NCBI GenBank assembly: GCA_003255025.1
Contig: QANY01005492.1
Location: 618,297-682,296 of the forward strand
DNA from: Datisca glomerata
Taxonomy: Eukaryota; Streptophyta; Magnoliopsida; Cucurbitales; Datiscaceae
Reading direction: 5' to 3'
Length of the DNA: 64,000 bases
Made by a program: the position numbers and the translations under genes. The notes below the pieces were generated by a model, which did no database searches, was not told where the DNA came from, and saw only the letters and a list, made by a program, of their open reading frames with translations. Numbering within the stretch: the first letter of the stretch is position 1; the number at the start of each line of letters is the position of its first letter. Positions 11,749-22,039 of this stretch are shown here, one piece after another.

Positions 11749-12106
11749 GCACTCCTCGACGGAGGCTTTCAATCACTACTCGTCGGAGGCATACACGCGC
11801 TCCTCGATGTAGGCTTTGACGCACTCCTTGACGGAGGCTCCCGCTCACTCCATTGTGGATGCTCCCGCGCACTCCCTGACGGAGGCTCCCACACACTCCC
11901 TGGCGGAAGCTCCCGTGCATTTTGTTGCGGATGCTCCCACGCACTCCAATGCGGATGCTCCCGCGCACTCCCTGGCGGATACTCCCACGCACTCCTTGGC
12001 GGATACTCCCACGCACTCCTTGCGGATACTCCTACGCACTCCATTGTGGATGCTCCTGCACACTCCTTGGCGGATTCTCCCGGACACTCCTTGGTGGATC
12101 CTTCAA
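11749..12106. repeat. 24-bp minisatellite, about 15 copies
   Basis: Degenerate 24-bp units of the type CACTCCCTGGCGGATGCTCC plus four bases repeat from the end of the 60-bp array. All reading frames on both strands stay mostly open because the unit is three codons times eight bases. One unit near 12020 has lost a G. The translated 8-residue repeat (HSLADAPT) has no recognised function. Confidence 0.9.
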
Positions 12107-12271
12107 CCTTGCCCAAGATTTCTTTTTAAAAAATTTGGAGGGAGAAGGAATTGATAATTTTGCCCTAATGACACTTAAATGAAGGGGAGAAGGGTAGGTG
12201 GAGCTTGTAGTACTTTTTATAGAGGGGGAAAGGAGTGGGGACTCAACAAAAAAAAATTCAAAATTGATGTC

Positions 12272-12462
12272 CGCCACTGAACCTTAATGGCAGCATTGCC
12301 AAGCTTGCTTGGATGTCGCCACTGAACCTTAGTGGCGTCATTGGCCAAGCATGCTTGGATGCCACCACTGAGCCTCAGTGGTGGCATGCTGGCCAAGCGT
12401 GCTTGGAAGCCACCACTGAGCCTCAGTGGTGACATCTCAGTGGCGGCATGCTGGCCAAGGCC
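12272..12462. repeat. Palindromic minisatellite of about 47 bp, four copies
   Basis: Four units each contain an inverted repeat of the form CCACCACTGAG-C-CTCAGTGGTGG, then TTGGCCAAGCATGCTTGG. The third unit (near 12361-12385) is nearly perfect, with 12-bp arms and a one-base centre. Transcribed RNA would form a series of hairpins. The last unit has a partial duplication of the CTCAGTGGCGGCATG part. Confidence 0.85.
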
Positions 12463-12863
12463 CATCACGCGGACCGTGCTGTCAGTCGATCACGCTCGAC
12501 CTCATTACTTCATGTCGCCACTTGACTCGATTTTTTTCTTTTCAAACGAGGGAGAATGGAGTGGGGACTCCACAAAAAAATACAAAAGAAAATTGAAATT
12601 TTTTCAAAATTTGCACTACAAAAATTTATCTTATAAATTTGATCTCATGTAACATGGAAATGCCTACACCACGCAAAGGAGGCACATTTGACATGGCGGA
12701 TCGACGCATCCCACATTCGACACGTAACAGAATGATCAAAGGATTGGTGATCTGAAAGTACAACTGATTGCTACATTGGAAAAATTGTGTACAAGCCCGA
12801 TTACTCTGCATCGTGCTTGCACAGTGGGCTAAATGTACATTAGGGTACGTTGATGACCTCAAC
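12463..12863. other. Spacer between the minisatellites and the PGG fragment
   Basis: I see no gene. A GGGAGAATGGAGTGGGGACTC motif near 12550 echoes GGGGGAAAGGAGTGGGGACTC near 12225, so short pieces of the inserted repeat element recur on both sides of the palindromic array. Confidence 0.4.
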
Positions 12864-13355
12864 AGATACAGCTCAATCATGCTCGGTGTAGCGGCACTCG
12901 TTATAACAGTAGCATTTGCAGCAGCTTTTACAGTACCTGGTGGAAATAACAGTGATCAAGGAAGACCTATTTACATAAACAGTATGGCTTTCATTGTTTT
13001 TATTGTATCAGATGCAATGGGTATGTTTGCTTCATCTACTTCAGTCATAATGTTTTTCAGCATTCTCACTTCGCGTTTTTCTGAAGACGATTTCCTCAAG
13101 GCCTTACCAAAGAGATTGATAATTGGTCTTGTTATGTTATTCTTTTCAATAGCTTCTATGATAGCAGCTTTCTCTGCTTCACTTCACATAGTTCTTGTTC
13201 ATAAGGTGGAATGGATTACAATTCCAATAGCAGCTATTGCTTCTGTGCCCGTAATCTTATTTGCTTTGCTGCAGTTTCCTCTTCTTGTTGAAATCACCTC
13301 TTCTACTTATGGGCGGAGCATTTTTGGTCCACAAGTAAGAAAGATAATCTATTAG
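12864..13355 (+). pseudogene. Ankyrin/PGG gene, 3' fragment encoding the PGG membrane domain (copy 1)
   Basis: From about 12864 the translation matches the C-terminal PGG domain. It shows FAAAFTVPGGN (the PGG signature), then three or four hydrophobic helices with SDAMGMFASSTSVIMFFSI, LPKRLIIGLVMLFFSIASM and LLQFPLLVEIT. It ends STYGRSIFG before the stop. The 32 codons upstream in the same open frame do not match the family and come from inserted sequence. With the 9.1-kb fragment it represents one plus-strand gene that has lost its middle. It points towards the minus-strand paralogue at 16.3 kb (convergent pair). Confidence 0.85.
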
Positions 13356-14029
13356 CTTAGGAAAACTGTACAAGTTTTCTTTTCTGTATTTTCTCTTGCA
13401 AGTTTTTATTGTTGAAGACAATTATGTCTTTCAACTTAGTTGAAATAATAATTTATCAATAAATAAAAGTAATAAATAATATAATATTACATTATTTTAG
13501 TTTTTGTAGATTAATTTCAGAAATTGCGTGAGTAAGACCTCTTAAAACAAAAAAAATTGATATTAGGATCTTTTGATCTTTTTAATGAAATGTAGTATTA
13601 GCGAAATTTTTTGCTAGACCAAATTTTCTAGCACTCCCTCATTCAAATTTATAATATCTAGATTAAGATCTAGCAAAACAAAAAAATTCTAGATCCCAGT
13701 CTAGCAATTAATTTTAACGAAAAAATTCTAAACTAAAGAAACAACTTAGTCTTTTCTCTTATAAAAAATATTGAATTTCATCAAAAAATGGAGGTCTCCA
13801 AACATATATCATTATTTTCTTTCACAAAGGACTGCTTATAAAAAATTCTCTTAATTTTTCCTTTATTCTCCTTGAATTAGAAAAATATTTGGAGTCTAGA
13901 CGGTATACTGCATGTACCTTAAATGTATAAGCTATCTCAAATATGTAGTAAGCTATTTTAAATGTGTTTGAACATTAATATACCTTACATGATTTGCTAA
14001 TATCTTAAAAAAACCTCAAGATAGTATCT
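13356..14029. other. 3' flank of the PGG fragment, no gene seen
   Basis: AT-rich DNA with no supported coding region. A loose inverted repeat around TTGCTAGAC/GTCTAGCAA spans about 13600-13720. Confidence 0.4.
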
Positions 14030-14767
14030 AAAGAATGACTCTATTAAATTACTTAAAACTTATAGAGTCCTTTCATTAAGTCTCAAACCTTAAAATTATT
14101 TATGCTTTTGACAACATGAACGTTTATTGTTTCTACTCAACATCCAAGTGTGCATCAATTTCTAGGTTATCAATGATATATAACATATCAAAGTTTGATA
14201 TTAACGAAAAAGACTTCTTTGCAATATACCTTATGTTATTTAAGGACTATTTGACTGTGAAAATAAATTATTTAAGTTTCTGATTGCAATTTTACAAATT
14301 GACCTTATTTACAATTACAATGACTAATTTGAGAAATCAAAGTATCAAATTTGGAGGATCCAAGATACATTAAATAATTATAGACGGATTAAGTTTTAAT
14401 TTAAGTTTCATCTGATTAAGTGATTCGTTAATCATTCATTGATTAATGATTCAACACTCCTTATGATAAGTTGACCAATTAACTAATGAATGATAGACAT
14501 ATCATTTAATAAAAAAGTAAAATGATTCTTCGTTATGTTTAACTTGGTTGTCGTAGATTATTAGTTTACCCTATAAACTCCATAAATTGCTTAAAGCTTC
14601 TAACATGATTCTTTCATTAAGTCTCAAATCTTAAAATCACTTCTTTTTTTATACAAGCTGAAAGTTAATAATTAACATCTAAGTGTTCATCAACTGCTAG
14701 GTCATTAACGATATAAAGTAACTAAATTTGAAATTAACAAAAAGACCTGATTGCAAGTTAACCTTAA
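14030..14767. repeat. Diverged tandem duplication of about 550 bp
   Basis: The order of motifs from about 14030 to 14320 recurs from about 14570 onward. It runs: TCTTTCATTAAGTCTCAAA, TTAAAAT, ACATC(C/T)AAGTGT, CATCAA, CTAGGT, GATATA, AAAGAC, TTGCAA, CCTTA. The second copy is interrupted at 14768 by a MITE and resumes at 15545 with GTAACTTAAGGACTAATTGA. The first copy runs on without interruption as GTTATTTAAGGACTATTTGA, so it serves as an unoccupied site. Confidence 0.7.
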
Positions 14768-15541
14768 GAGCTTGTTTGGTAGCCCGTACTGTACAGTACT
14801 AAAAGCATGATGGTACGTACTGTCCGACGTTTGGTAAAAATATAGAGCCCGTACTAGTGAATACGGTGAGACTCTTTAGTCCCACCCACATAGGATAATT
14901 TAGTCCCCTCCTTTTAGGAGGGACTACATCAGACTAAGAAAAATAAAACTGTTTTTTAATTTATATCTTAAAATGATTTTTTTATTAAAATAATTTTTTT
15001 AATTTAGATCTTACAGGAACTTCACTCTAATAAAAATATTTTATGAATTTTCGAAATGTGTAAAATTAGTTACTTATGTCATAATTTTACCAATTTTTAA
15101 AGTCATTTACTATCTTTTTCTTCATTATTTATATATTTTATATATTTTAAATGACTTATTTTGTGTATTAAAAATTCAATGAATTTTTTTTTCTAATTTC
15201 AATATTTATAACTATAAATTATCACTATCTTAAAGTTTGTGGGTATAATTGAATTTACATTTTTAGTCAAAAAATAGGGAACTTACAGTGATACCATGAA
15301 TTCGATAATTTATTTTATAGTTGAAAATGTAAAATAACATGTTAATGAATTTCAAATAGATTTTTACGGATCAAATCATGATAAACAGTTTTACAATCTA
15401 GTACTATAACATGTCAAACATTGTATAAGTGTTATAGTTTTTTAACTAATACAACACCAAATAGTGGACAATATTATTTAATCCAGTACAGTACAGTCTG
15501 ACAGATTTAGTACAGTACTATCTTGACTGTCAAACGAGCCC
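14768..15541. mobile_element. PIF/Harbinger-like (Tourist-type) MITE with TAA target duplication
   Basis: The element is flanked on both sides by TAA (14765-14767 and 15542-15544), the target duplication typical of PIF/Harbinger. Its terminal inverted repeats are GAGCTTGTTTGGTAG and, on the other strand, GGGCTCGTTTGACAG. Inside the termini are palindromic GTACTGTACAGTAC tracts (14787-14800 and around 15486-15520). It has no open frame, so it is non-autonomous at 774 bp. Confidence 0.85.
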
Positions 15542-15544
15542 TAA

Positions 15545-16257
15545 GTAACTTAAGGACTAATTGATTGTGAAAACAAATCATTTAATATAATGTCATCATT
15601 TAGATTTACAGCCGCTAAAATTCAGAGTAACGTTAATAATGCGTTTTACCCCAGACAATATGAAGCCATTTAGAAAGCATTGGTAGCACAATAATAATAG
15701 GGAGAACATAAAAAATAGACTATTTTAAGAATATAAAAATAAAAAATAATCAAGGGTAAAAGAAAACTAAAAAATAGTCCCCCTAATTCAAAAAAAAATC
15801 GGCATAAAAAAAATAATCTCTCGTCCCAAGTGAAATTAAACGTAATGTTCACAAAATTTACATATTATATATTATATATGTAAAATATACTGAAGATGTA
15901 TATAATATGAACTATATATTATATAAACAATTGACGAATGAAAGTAGTTTTTCCATGGGTGATGCCGAAATTTTTTCAGTCACGCAAATTTTTCTATTTT
16001 GAGATGCGTGCAGTGATTATTTTTATTTCCTTTATACTCGTGATTATTCTTTTGATTTTTTAACATAACTTAGTTGTGATCATTAATAATAATATTGAAA
16101 AATAAACAAATAAAATTACTTTTAATTGATGATTGAAAGAAAAATAGATGTAGTCTTAATTAACTAACTATATATGAAATAGCTTGATAAAATGAAATAA
16201 TGCAAACTTGCATTTCTTAAGGAACATCATGAACTGCATATGAATTCTCTTCAAGTA
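15545..16257. other. Spacer between the MITE and the ankyrin gene, no gene seen
   Basis: It contains the resumed second copy of the duplicated segment (to about 15600) and then AT-rich sequence with a TATATTATATATTATATATG tract near 15860. No coding region is supported. It includes the 3' untranslated side of the convergent ankyrin/PGG genes. Confidence 0.4.
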
Positions 16258-19200
16258 CTAGTAGATCTTTTCCTTTCTTTGCTGCCGAAAAATGCTCCGT
16301 CCGTAAGTCGACAAGGTTATTTCAACTAGAAGAGGAAACTGCATCAAACCAAACATGAAAACTAGCATAAATCCGAGCAGTACTGCAATAGGAATCAAAT
16401 CCCATTTCACCTTATGAATAAAAACCATACGAACAGAAGCAATGAAGGCTGCAATCATGGCTGCTATAGAAACGAACAAACTAATAAGACCGATAATCAA
16501 TCTCTTAGGTAAAGATTTCAGAAAATCTTCAGCCGAATAGCGTAACGTGAGGATGCTAAAAAACATCATGACTGAAGTAGATGAAGAGAACAGAGCAAGT
16601 GCATCTGATATACTAAAAACCATTAAGGACATTGTGTTTCCTTCATCCTTGCCATTGGTCCAATGTATTGTGAAGGTGGCTGCAAATGCTACGATTGCAA
16701 TAATTGCAGCGATGACAGCGCAGGGAGAAGCTGTGGCCTTCATCCATTTCTCACTTTTTTCAAGCAATGGAGCATGCTCTTCATCAAATACCATTCTTGC
16801 TGTTTTCATTTCACTATTTGTACATATTTTAAATGATGGTTTCACTAACTTCTCAACTTCCTGCGGATCATTTCAGCAATGAATGTTAGATCTCAACAGT
16901 GCAAAAAGCACTGACTAACACACTAAAATTCTAATAGCAAATAGAAAAGAGAGTGTTTGTACTAATTACCTTGAACCATTGTAGTTGTCGTTGTAATTGC
17001 AGAGCTGGGATGGATGTTCGACTCGGTTGTTGGACTAACTTTCCCGCGAAATGCAAAATGTTATTGAAATTCTTGTCTTGATATACCAAGGAGATATGTT
17101 TAACAGAGCTCAGTTGGTATATCAGATTGAAAATCTTTTCTCGATGGTGTAAAACTGCAAGTTGAAATATGTTTCGGCCATGGACATCAAGAAACCAAAT
17201 TGAATGTGGGAAGGTCTTAATAATCTCAGTAACAAGCTCAGGAATCCCATTAATTGCAGCTCTTATTACTACTGGTCCAAATAGTTTTGAAGCATTCTCA
17301 TAATCCTCCTTTATAACTCGATTACAAATCAGTCTAACAAGCTTCATCGTTTGCATATGCGCCAACTTTGCATCATGAATATTACTTAGACCAGGGACTG
17401 CAACCGTTGGATTCAAATCAGATATATTGTCACTTTAGTACAACAAACACGGACACGGACACGAACACGACTGGGACACGTCAATACATGATTTTTCAAA
17501 AAATTAGAACATGCGAATGTTGGGGGCATGTTGAATAACACATATATCTTTATAATGCATGTAACATCATAAACAGAAAGAACTATCACTTCCAGCAGGA
17601 AGAAGCTATGGATGAAACTTCTCGATGACCAAAAATTCAGTAAAATTGTGAAAATAGAATTTATTAGATTTGGATAGAGAGCATTTATTTAAGAAAGGGT
17701 TTGAGGAGGAAAAAAAACTCCCAAATTTGAAACCTTAATTCCTCTGAGCTCTCGTTTAATTTGTCTAAAAGATTTACGCCACCTTCTACTCTGAAAAATA
17801 AAACGTACATACATCCCTTATTTTAAGATTTTATTTACAAGTAAGATAAAAATTGTTACTTCTTATACTGACGCCATTAAAATAAATTTTAATATTAGAT
17901 TCGTCTTTACATTTTTTTGTCAAACCCTAGATGTGCAAAATTTCGCCAACCGATCAAGCCGAACAGAACAAAAAAATTACCGTTTAAGTTGGTTTTTGAT
18001 GTTTATAGTTGAGTTGATAAAAATATTGAGGTTTCAGTTCGGTTCGGTTGAAATCTCATCAAATTTTGAATTGAAACCAATCTTTTTAGATCAAAATCAT
18101 TATGAAATTGATATAACTCAATCAAACCGAACTGAAACTTTCCGTTCTTTTTGAGTCTATATGTCATTCACGATTCAGTTTTATTTGAAATATCGTAGAA
18201 CTAAACTTTTCAGTTCAACTCAAATTTTAAGTAATTTGAATTGAACTGAACCGAACCGTGCACACCCATCAACCGTGAGTGTTCGAACCTAAAAACTATT
18301 TCTTTAGAAAATAATTAAGGGTAATTTTGTAATTGCATATAAAGACTTAACGGTTTTCAAAATGGATGAAACTAAAGGATGTGTGCGTGTCACTCAAAAC
18401 ATATAGATATTTACATCATTTCTGCCAATAACAATTTGCTTGTTGGCTACTGAGTTGGTTATAGAGGAAGGATTCTGATGCAGAGAAAATGCACTGTTGG
18501 CAGTGCTTTTGTGGCATACACGGGCAATAGATTTACAACCCCTCAAGCGAAGTGGTGGTAATAACGCATTGAGCTTGGAACTGAGAACACTAAATGAGCT
18601 AGGAGGTAGTGGCTTGGTCATGGTATCAACTAGTTGAGAAGTTGATGGCATGTACATGACTTCCAAAACTTTTGAAGATTTTTTCTCAGATAAAATGAAC
18701 ATCAAGTTAATGTGTTCTGTGCAAGAGTGAAAAACAAGATTGCAAGCTAGTGAGAGAGTGCATTGATTACCACGTCAAAAAGTTGGTGAAGAGGGTAAGG
18801 CAAGTTTATGCTCATGGGAGAGAGAGAGTGAGAGAGAGAGGGGGGAGAAAGAGAGGCCAAAAGATTTCATTGTAAGCCAAGGCTAAGGCTTGATACTCTG
18901 CCTCTGTACTGGACAACAACTATTGTCTATTTCCTAGTGCTCCATGTTATCAAGTTTCCACCAAGATAAACACAAAAACCACTGGTTCACTTCCTATCAT
19001 CAAAAGAAGATGCCTAAACTACTCAGAGTAGCCTTCAAAGAGAAAATCTTTATGAAGGAGAGAAGAATTGTCCATATTGTTGGGTACCTTTAAGTTATCT
19101 TAGGACCCTTTTGCATGCCTTTTAGTGATCAATGGTGAGACAAGATAGCAATTGACTCAGTTTATTGATAACAATGGCAATGCCAGGCCTTGTCATGGTA

Positions 19201-20293
19201 AGGAATGAAGAGGGTGAAGGCCTTGCCATAGTAGGGTACTGAAGAGAGCCAATTATGTTCCTATAGAGTGTTAGTTCTGAAAAGGGAGTTCCATTGGCAT
19301 TTAGTTTATATATAGGGCACATAGGTGGGGCTGCTTTTGCATTGATCATTTTCGCTTTATAAAGAATGTATGTAATGTACTCGGAATAATTTAAATAAAA
19401 GCCTATGGAGTCTCTAAAAGCTTCAAAATCATAGGAGATTGAGTTCAATGTTTTAAGAGCAAGTTGGCTACTAAGCTCGGCAATGAGAAGGCTGATATTT
19501 CAAGATGAAACTTGAGGAGTTGTCCGTGTAATAAAAGTAAAAAAAATTGTATGAATTGATTTTTTAAAAATCAATTATAATAATTTCTGGCAAAAATTGT
19601 AATGAACTAACCATAGAAATCATCAATAATGAGGAAAGTTAGAAATTCGGCACCCTCTTTCCCAGCAAATGGGCTTGGAGATTTGTTTCGAGTTACTAAC
19701 ATGAGATATTCAACCATTTGTCTATGGCCAAATTTAGCAGCCAAATGAAGTGGTATCAAATTACACATGTCTCGCATCTGCGTCAGTCTTTGGTTCATTT
19801 TTACCAAGATTTTTGCGGCCTCTATATTCCCGACGACAGCAGCAACAGAAAGTGCGGTCTCTCCAATGCTGGACTTCTGCTCCAGTGATTCGACAGACAT
19901 TAGGTTGACGAGCTTCTTCACAAAATCAATGGAACCGCCTGTGCTAACTGCAACATGGAGTGGCGTATGCTGGTTCCAAGTGATTTTGGCCGTGATTGCG
20001 TCCGAATCTTGGTCGAAAATTGATTTTGCTTTTTCCCAATTGCCATCTAGGGCAGCTCTGTAAAGGGGCAAGTAAAGAGGTAATTTCTCAATATGTTCCT
20101 CTCGTTTCTTCTCTTTCTTTGTAACTTCTGCTTCAGTTTTATCAGCTTCTTCAGGGTCTTGTGAAGAATCATCAGAAAAATCACTGCCTGTATCGTTTGT
20201 AGACAATGAAGACGAATATTCTTCCTCAATTTTGAGGAAAACTGGGGGATTGTTTTCTTTATTCTGTGGGTTGGAAGATTGGAGAGTGTCCAT
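16258..20293 (-). CDS. Ankyrin-repeat/PGG-domain membrane protein, three exons (copy 2)
   Basis: Proposed exons on the minus strand are 20293-19612, 17397-16970 and 16860-16258. All introns have GT...AG ends (CTATG|GTTAGT, TTGCAG|TCCC, TTCAAG|GTAATT, CCGCAG|GAAG). The lengths 682+428+603 give 1713 nt, an open frame of 570 residues. Exon 1 has an acidic, serine-rich N-terminus and then ankyrin repeats (YLPLYRAALDGNWE, TPLHVAVSTG, IPLHLAAKFGH). Exon 2 has further repeats (GRNIFQLAVLHH, NNILHFAGKL) and LQRQLQWFK. Exon 3 carries the PGG domain with about four membrane helices, but the PGG signature itself reads TIHWTNGKDEG. Family members act in defence or stress signalling at membranes. An exon usual between exons 1 and 2 appears missing, yet the frame is kept. 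It may be functional or recently decayed. Confidence 0.8.
17928..18268. mobile_element. Small hAT-like MITE candidate inside the ankyrin intron
   Basis: Ends are related inverted repeats: TAGATGTGCAAAAT on the left and TGGGTGTGCACGGT on the opposite strand. Interior tracts such as CAGTTCGGTTCGGTT and GAACTGAACCGAACC are mutually complementary. Flanking 8-bp sequences TCAAACCC and TCAACCGT are similar but not identical, so the target duplication is uncertain. It lies between exons 1 and 2 of the minus-strand ankyrin gene and has no coding capacity. Confidence 0.5.
18394..19490 (-). pseudogene. Ty1/copia RT end/RNase H fragment in the ankyrin intron
   Basis: In the same orientation as the host gene, the segment encodes the end of copia reverse transcriptase (LYRNIIGSLQYPTM, MTRPGIAIVINKLSQ at 19122-19448). 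A decayed RNase H region follows near 18870-18960, where the usual STEAEYQALA can be made out across a frameshift. The polyprotein tail (EVMYMPSTSQLVDTMTKPL, 18600-18705) comes last. No LTRs are evident. It occupies the position where relatives of the ankyrin gene have another exon. Confidence 0.8.
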
Positions 20294-20357
20294 CGGGGAT
20301 CAGTCTGGTGTAGGAAACAAGACAACTCTACTCTACTTTAGAGCTCACTCACTTCAC

Positions 20358-20366
20358 CTATTTATG
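20358..20366 (-). promoter_or_regulatory. Possible TATA box of the ankyrin gene
   Basis: The minus strand reads CATAAATAG about 65 bp upstream of the proposed start codon. That spacing would give a short 5' untranslated region of about 35 bp. The ATG chosen is the first in frame and lies in CCCCGATGGAC. Confidence 0.4.
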
Positions 20367-20915
20367 ACTTCAAACTTGAAATATGTTTACTTTTATGAAG
20401 AAATAGAATAAAATCAAATAAAGTAAAAGAACTCCACTTGCAACATTTAACAGTACACTAAGCTGAGGTTCGGAGTTGAATGTATATTGTAGATGTGAAA
20501 AATTTATTTTTATTTACTATCAAGATAATCGTCACATGTCACCTAAAGATATGTAAAATAAAAAATGATCATAAAAGTAGTAAGCATGGCACATGGGTGA
20601 TCCCCCATCTATTAACTCGGACATGTCACTAGAGTGATTTAGAATTATAGAAGTAAGGAAATTTTTCACCTCAGAAATGGTGGGTGATACTATCAAATTA
20701 GGTAGATTCCACATGGTGTGTGGTCTATATTCAATGTACCTCCTCTCCATATGCTAATAAGGAAGGAGGTGTATTGATAAGACATGTCAATTATTATGGG
20801 GATTGCCTTTTTTGGCTCAATCTCCTTATAAGGTAGCTAAGACTTCCCTTGTTGAGAGATCTCTTAGCTGGTTTTCCATGTATAGAAGGTTACAATATAT
20901 GGCTAGGTTAGTGGG
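20367..20915. other. Upstream region of the ankyrin gene, no gene seen
   Basis: AT-rich sequence without a supported coding region or recognised repeat. Confidence 0.4.
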
Positions 20916-21962
20916 TGAAGATGAACCTCGACCATCACAGTAGCCTTGGCCATGGAGGTGATGGACCTCGCCCATCGTGGTACCCTCAGTCATGGATGTG
21001 ATGGACCTCGACTATCGATGTGGCCTTGGTCATTGAGGTGATGGACATCGACCATCATGGTAACCTCGGTCATGGATGTGTTAAATCTTGGTAATCATGG
21101 TCGTAGCCTCTAAGCCTCATAAATATATCTCGAACCTGGAATCCTGATCGATCCCATCCTAGTCATAGCAGGACCAATCCTATTCAGAACAAAGATTTTG
21201 AGACTTTTGTCCCGTCTCGAACCCATTCGGTGTAGGATTGAGATTGAATTCTTTAGCCGGGCCAAGATTTTATTCCCGCCTAAATCTGTCCCACCATGCC
21301 CATCCCGCAATGTCACGCTTAGGCCTGCATTTAAGCCCACATAAATGTATTAGCAATAATTTTTTAAATATATTAATGTTTTATATGCACATCAAAATCA
21401 AAGTATAGATTACTAACGAAGTAAAGTTTTAGAAATTACAAAACAAAAAGAAAATATACAAGAAAGAAAATATGAAAACAAATATTACAACCGAATAAAC
21501 GGCATATTATGGTTTCCAAATCATTATATCAGGAGGATGAATTAAATTAACAGCTATTAATAACTCAACAAGTTTTCCTTTTTTATCTTTGTTTTTTTGT
21601 TTTCTAATTTCTAAAACCTTACCCTCAATTTAGCAATCTATACCTTAGTTTGGACGTTTCTTAAACATTGTTGTCTTGTCCCAAGACCCGTCCAGAGTGC
21701 CCTTCTCGAGTCTCGCTTCTGCGAGATGGGGATGGGATGAGTTTTTATTTCATGATGGGACAATCCCGTCCCATTAGCTAGTCAACGTATCTTCGGGACG
21801 GTATGTCCCATTGATGATGCTAAGTAGCCTCGACCATCGATATGACCTTGGTCATAAAGATGATGGACCTCAAGATCAATCATGGAGGTGATGGACCTCA
21901 TCTGTCGTGTTAGCGTTAGTCATAAAAGTTATGAACCTCAGTTATCATGGTAGACTCAGTCG
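20916..21962. repeat. 40-bp minisatellite, about 8 copies, split by an insertion
   Basis: Units of about 40 bp built on GGTGATGGACCTCGACCATC and TGGCCTTGGTCATGGA run from 20916 to 21110 (about five copies) and resume from 21824 to about 21962 (about three and a half, more decayed). The gap between the two halves is the hAT-like element. Its removal restores one repeat across the duplicated GTAGCCTC. Confidence 0.85.
21111..21823. mobile_element. hAT-like non-autonomous element, 8-bp target duplication
   Basis: The insert interrupts the 40-bp minisatellite and is flanked by perfect 8-bp direct repeats GTAGCCTC (21103-21110 and 21824-21831), the length made by hAT transposases. The terminal inverted repeats are TAAGCCTCAT and TTAGCATCAT (opposite strand, 8 of 10 matching). 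GGGATGGGAT/ATCCCATCC and GGGACGG/CCGTCCC tracts lie near the ends. It is 713 bp and has no transposase frame. Confidence 0.8.
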
Positions 21963-22039
21963 TAGTAGGAGCATGCGGTTCGGACCCCATGTCCCAGGGT
22001 TGGATCCCTAGTGAAAGCCTTCAGTTTATGTTAACGTCC

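Noticed and set aside
10501..12106. CRISPR-like regular repeats
   Set aside because: The units are contiguous without unique spacers, and the context is a plant nuclear genome.
10501..12154. Several 100-130 codon frames on both strands
   Set aside because: They follow from repeat units whose length is a multiple of three. Frames on both strands are equally open and frameshifts are tolerated.
13600..13720. Inverted repeat TTGCTAGAC/GTCTAGCAA as a mini-transposon
   Set aside because: Arms are short and imperfect and no target duplication is visible.
18394..19448. Open frames as exons of the ankyrin gene
   Set aside because: The translations match copia RT/RNase H (TRPGIAIVINKLSQ, VDTMTKPL) and not ankyrin proteins.
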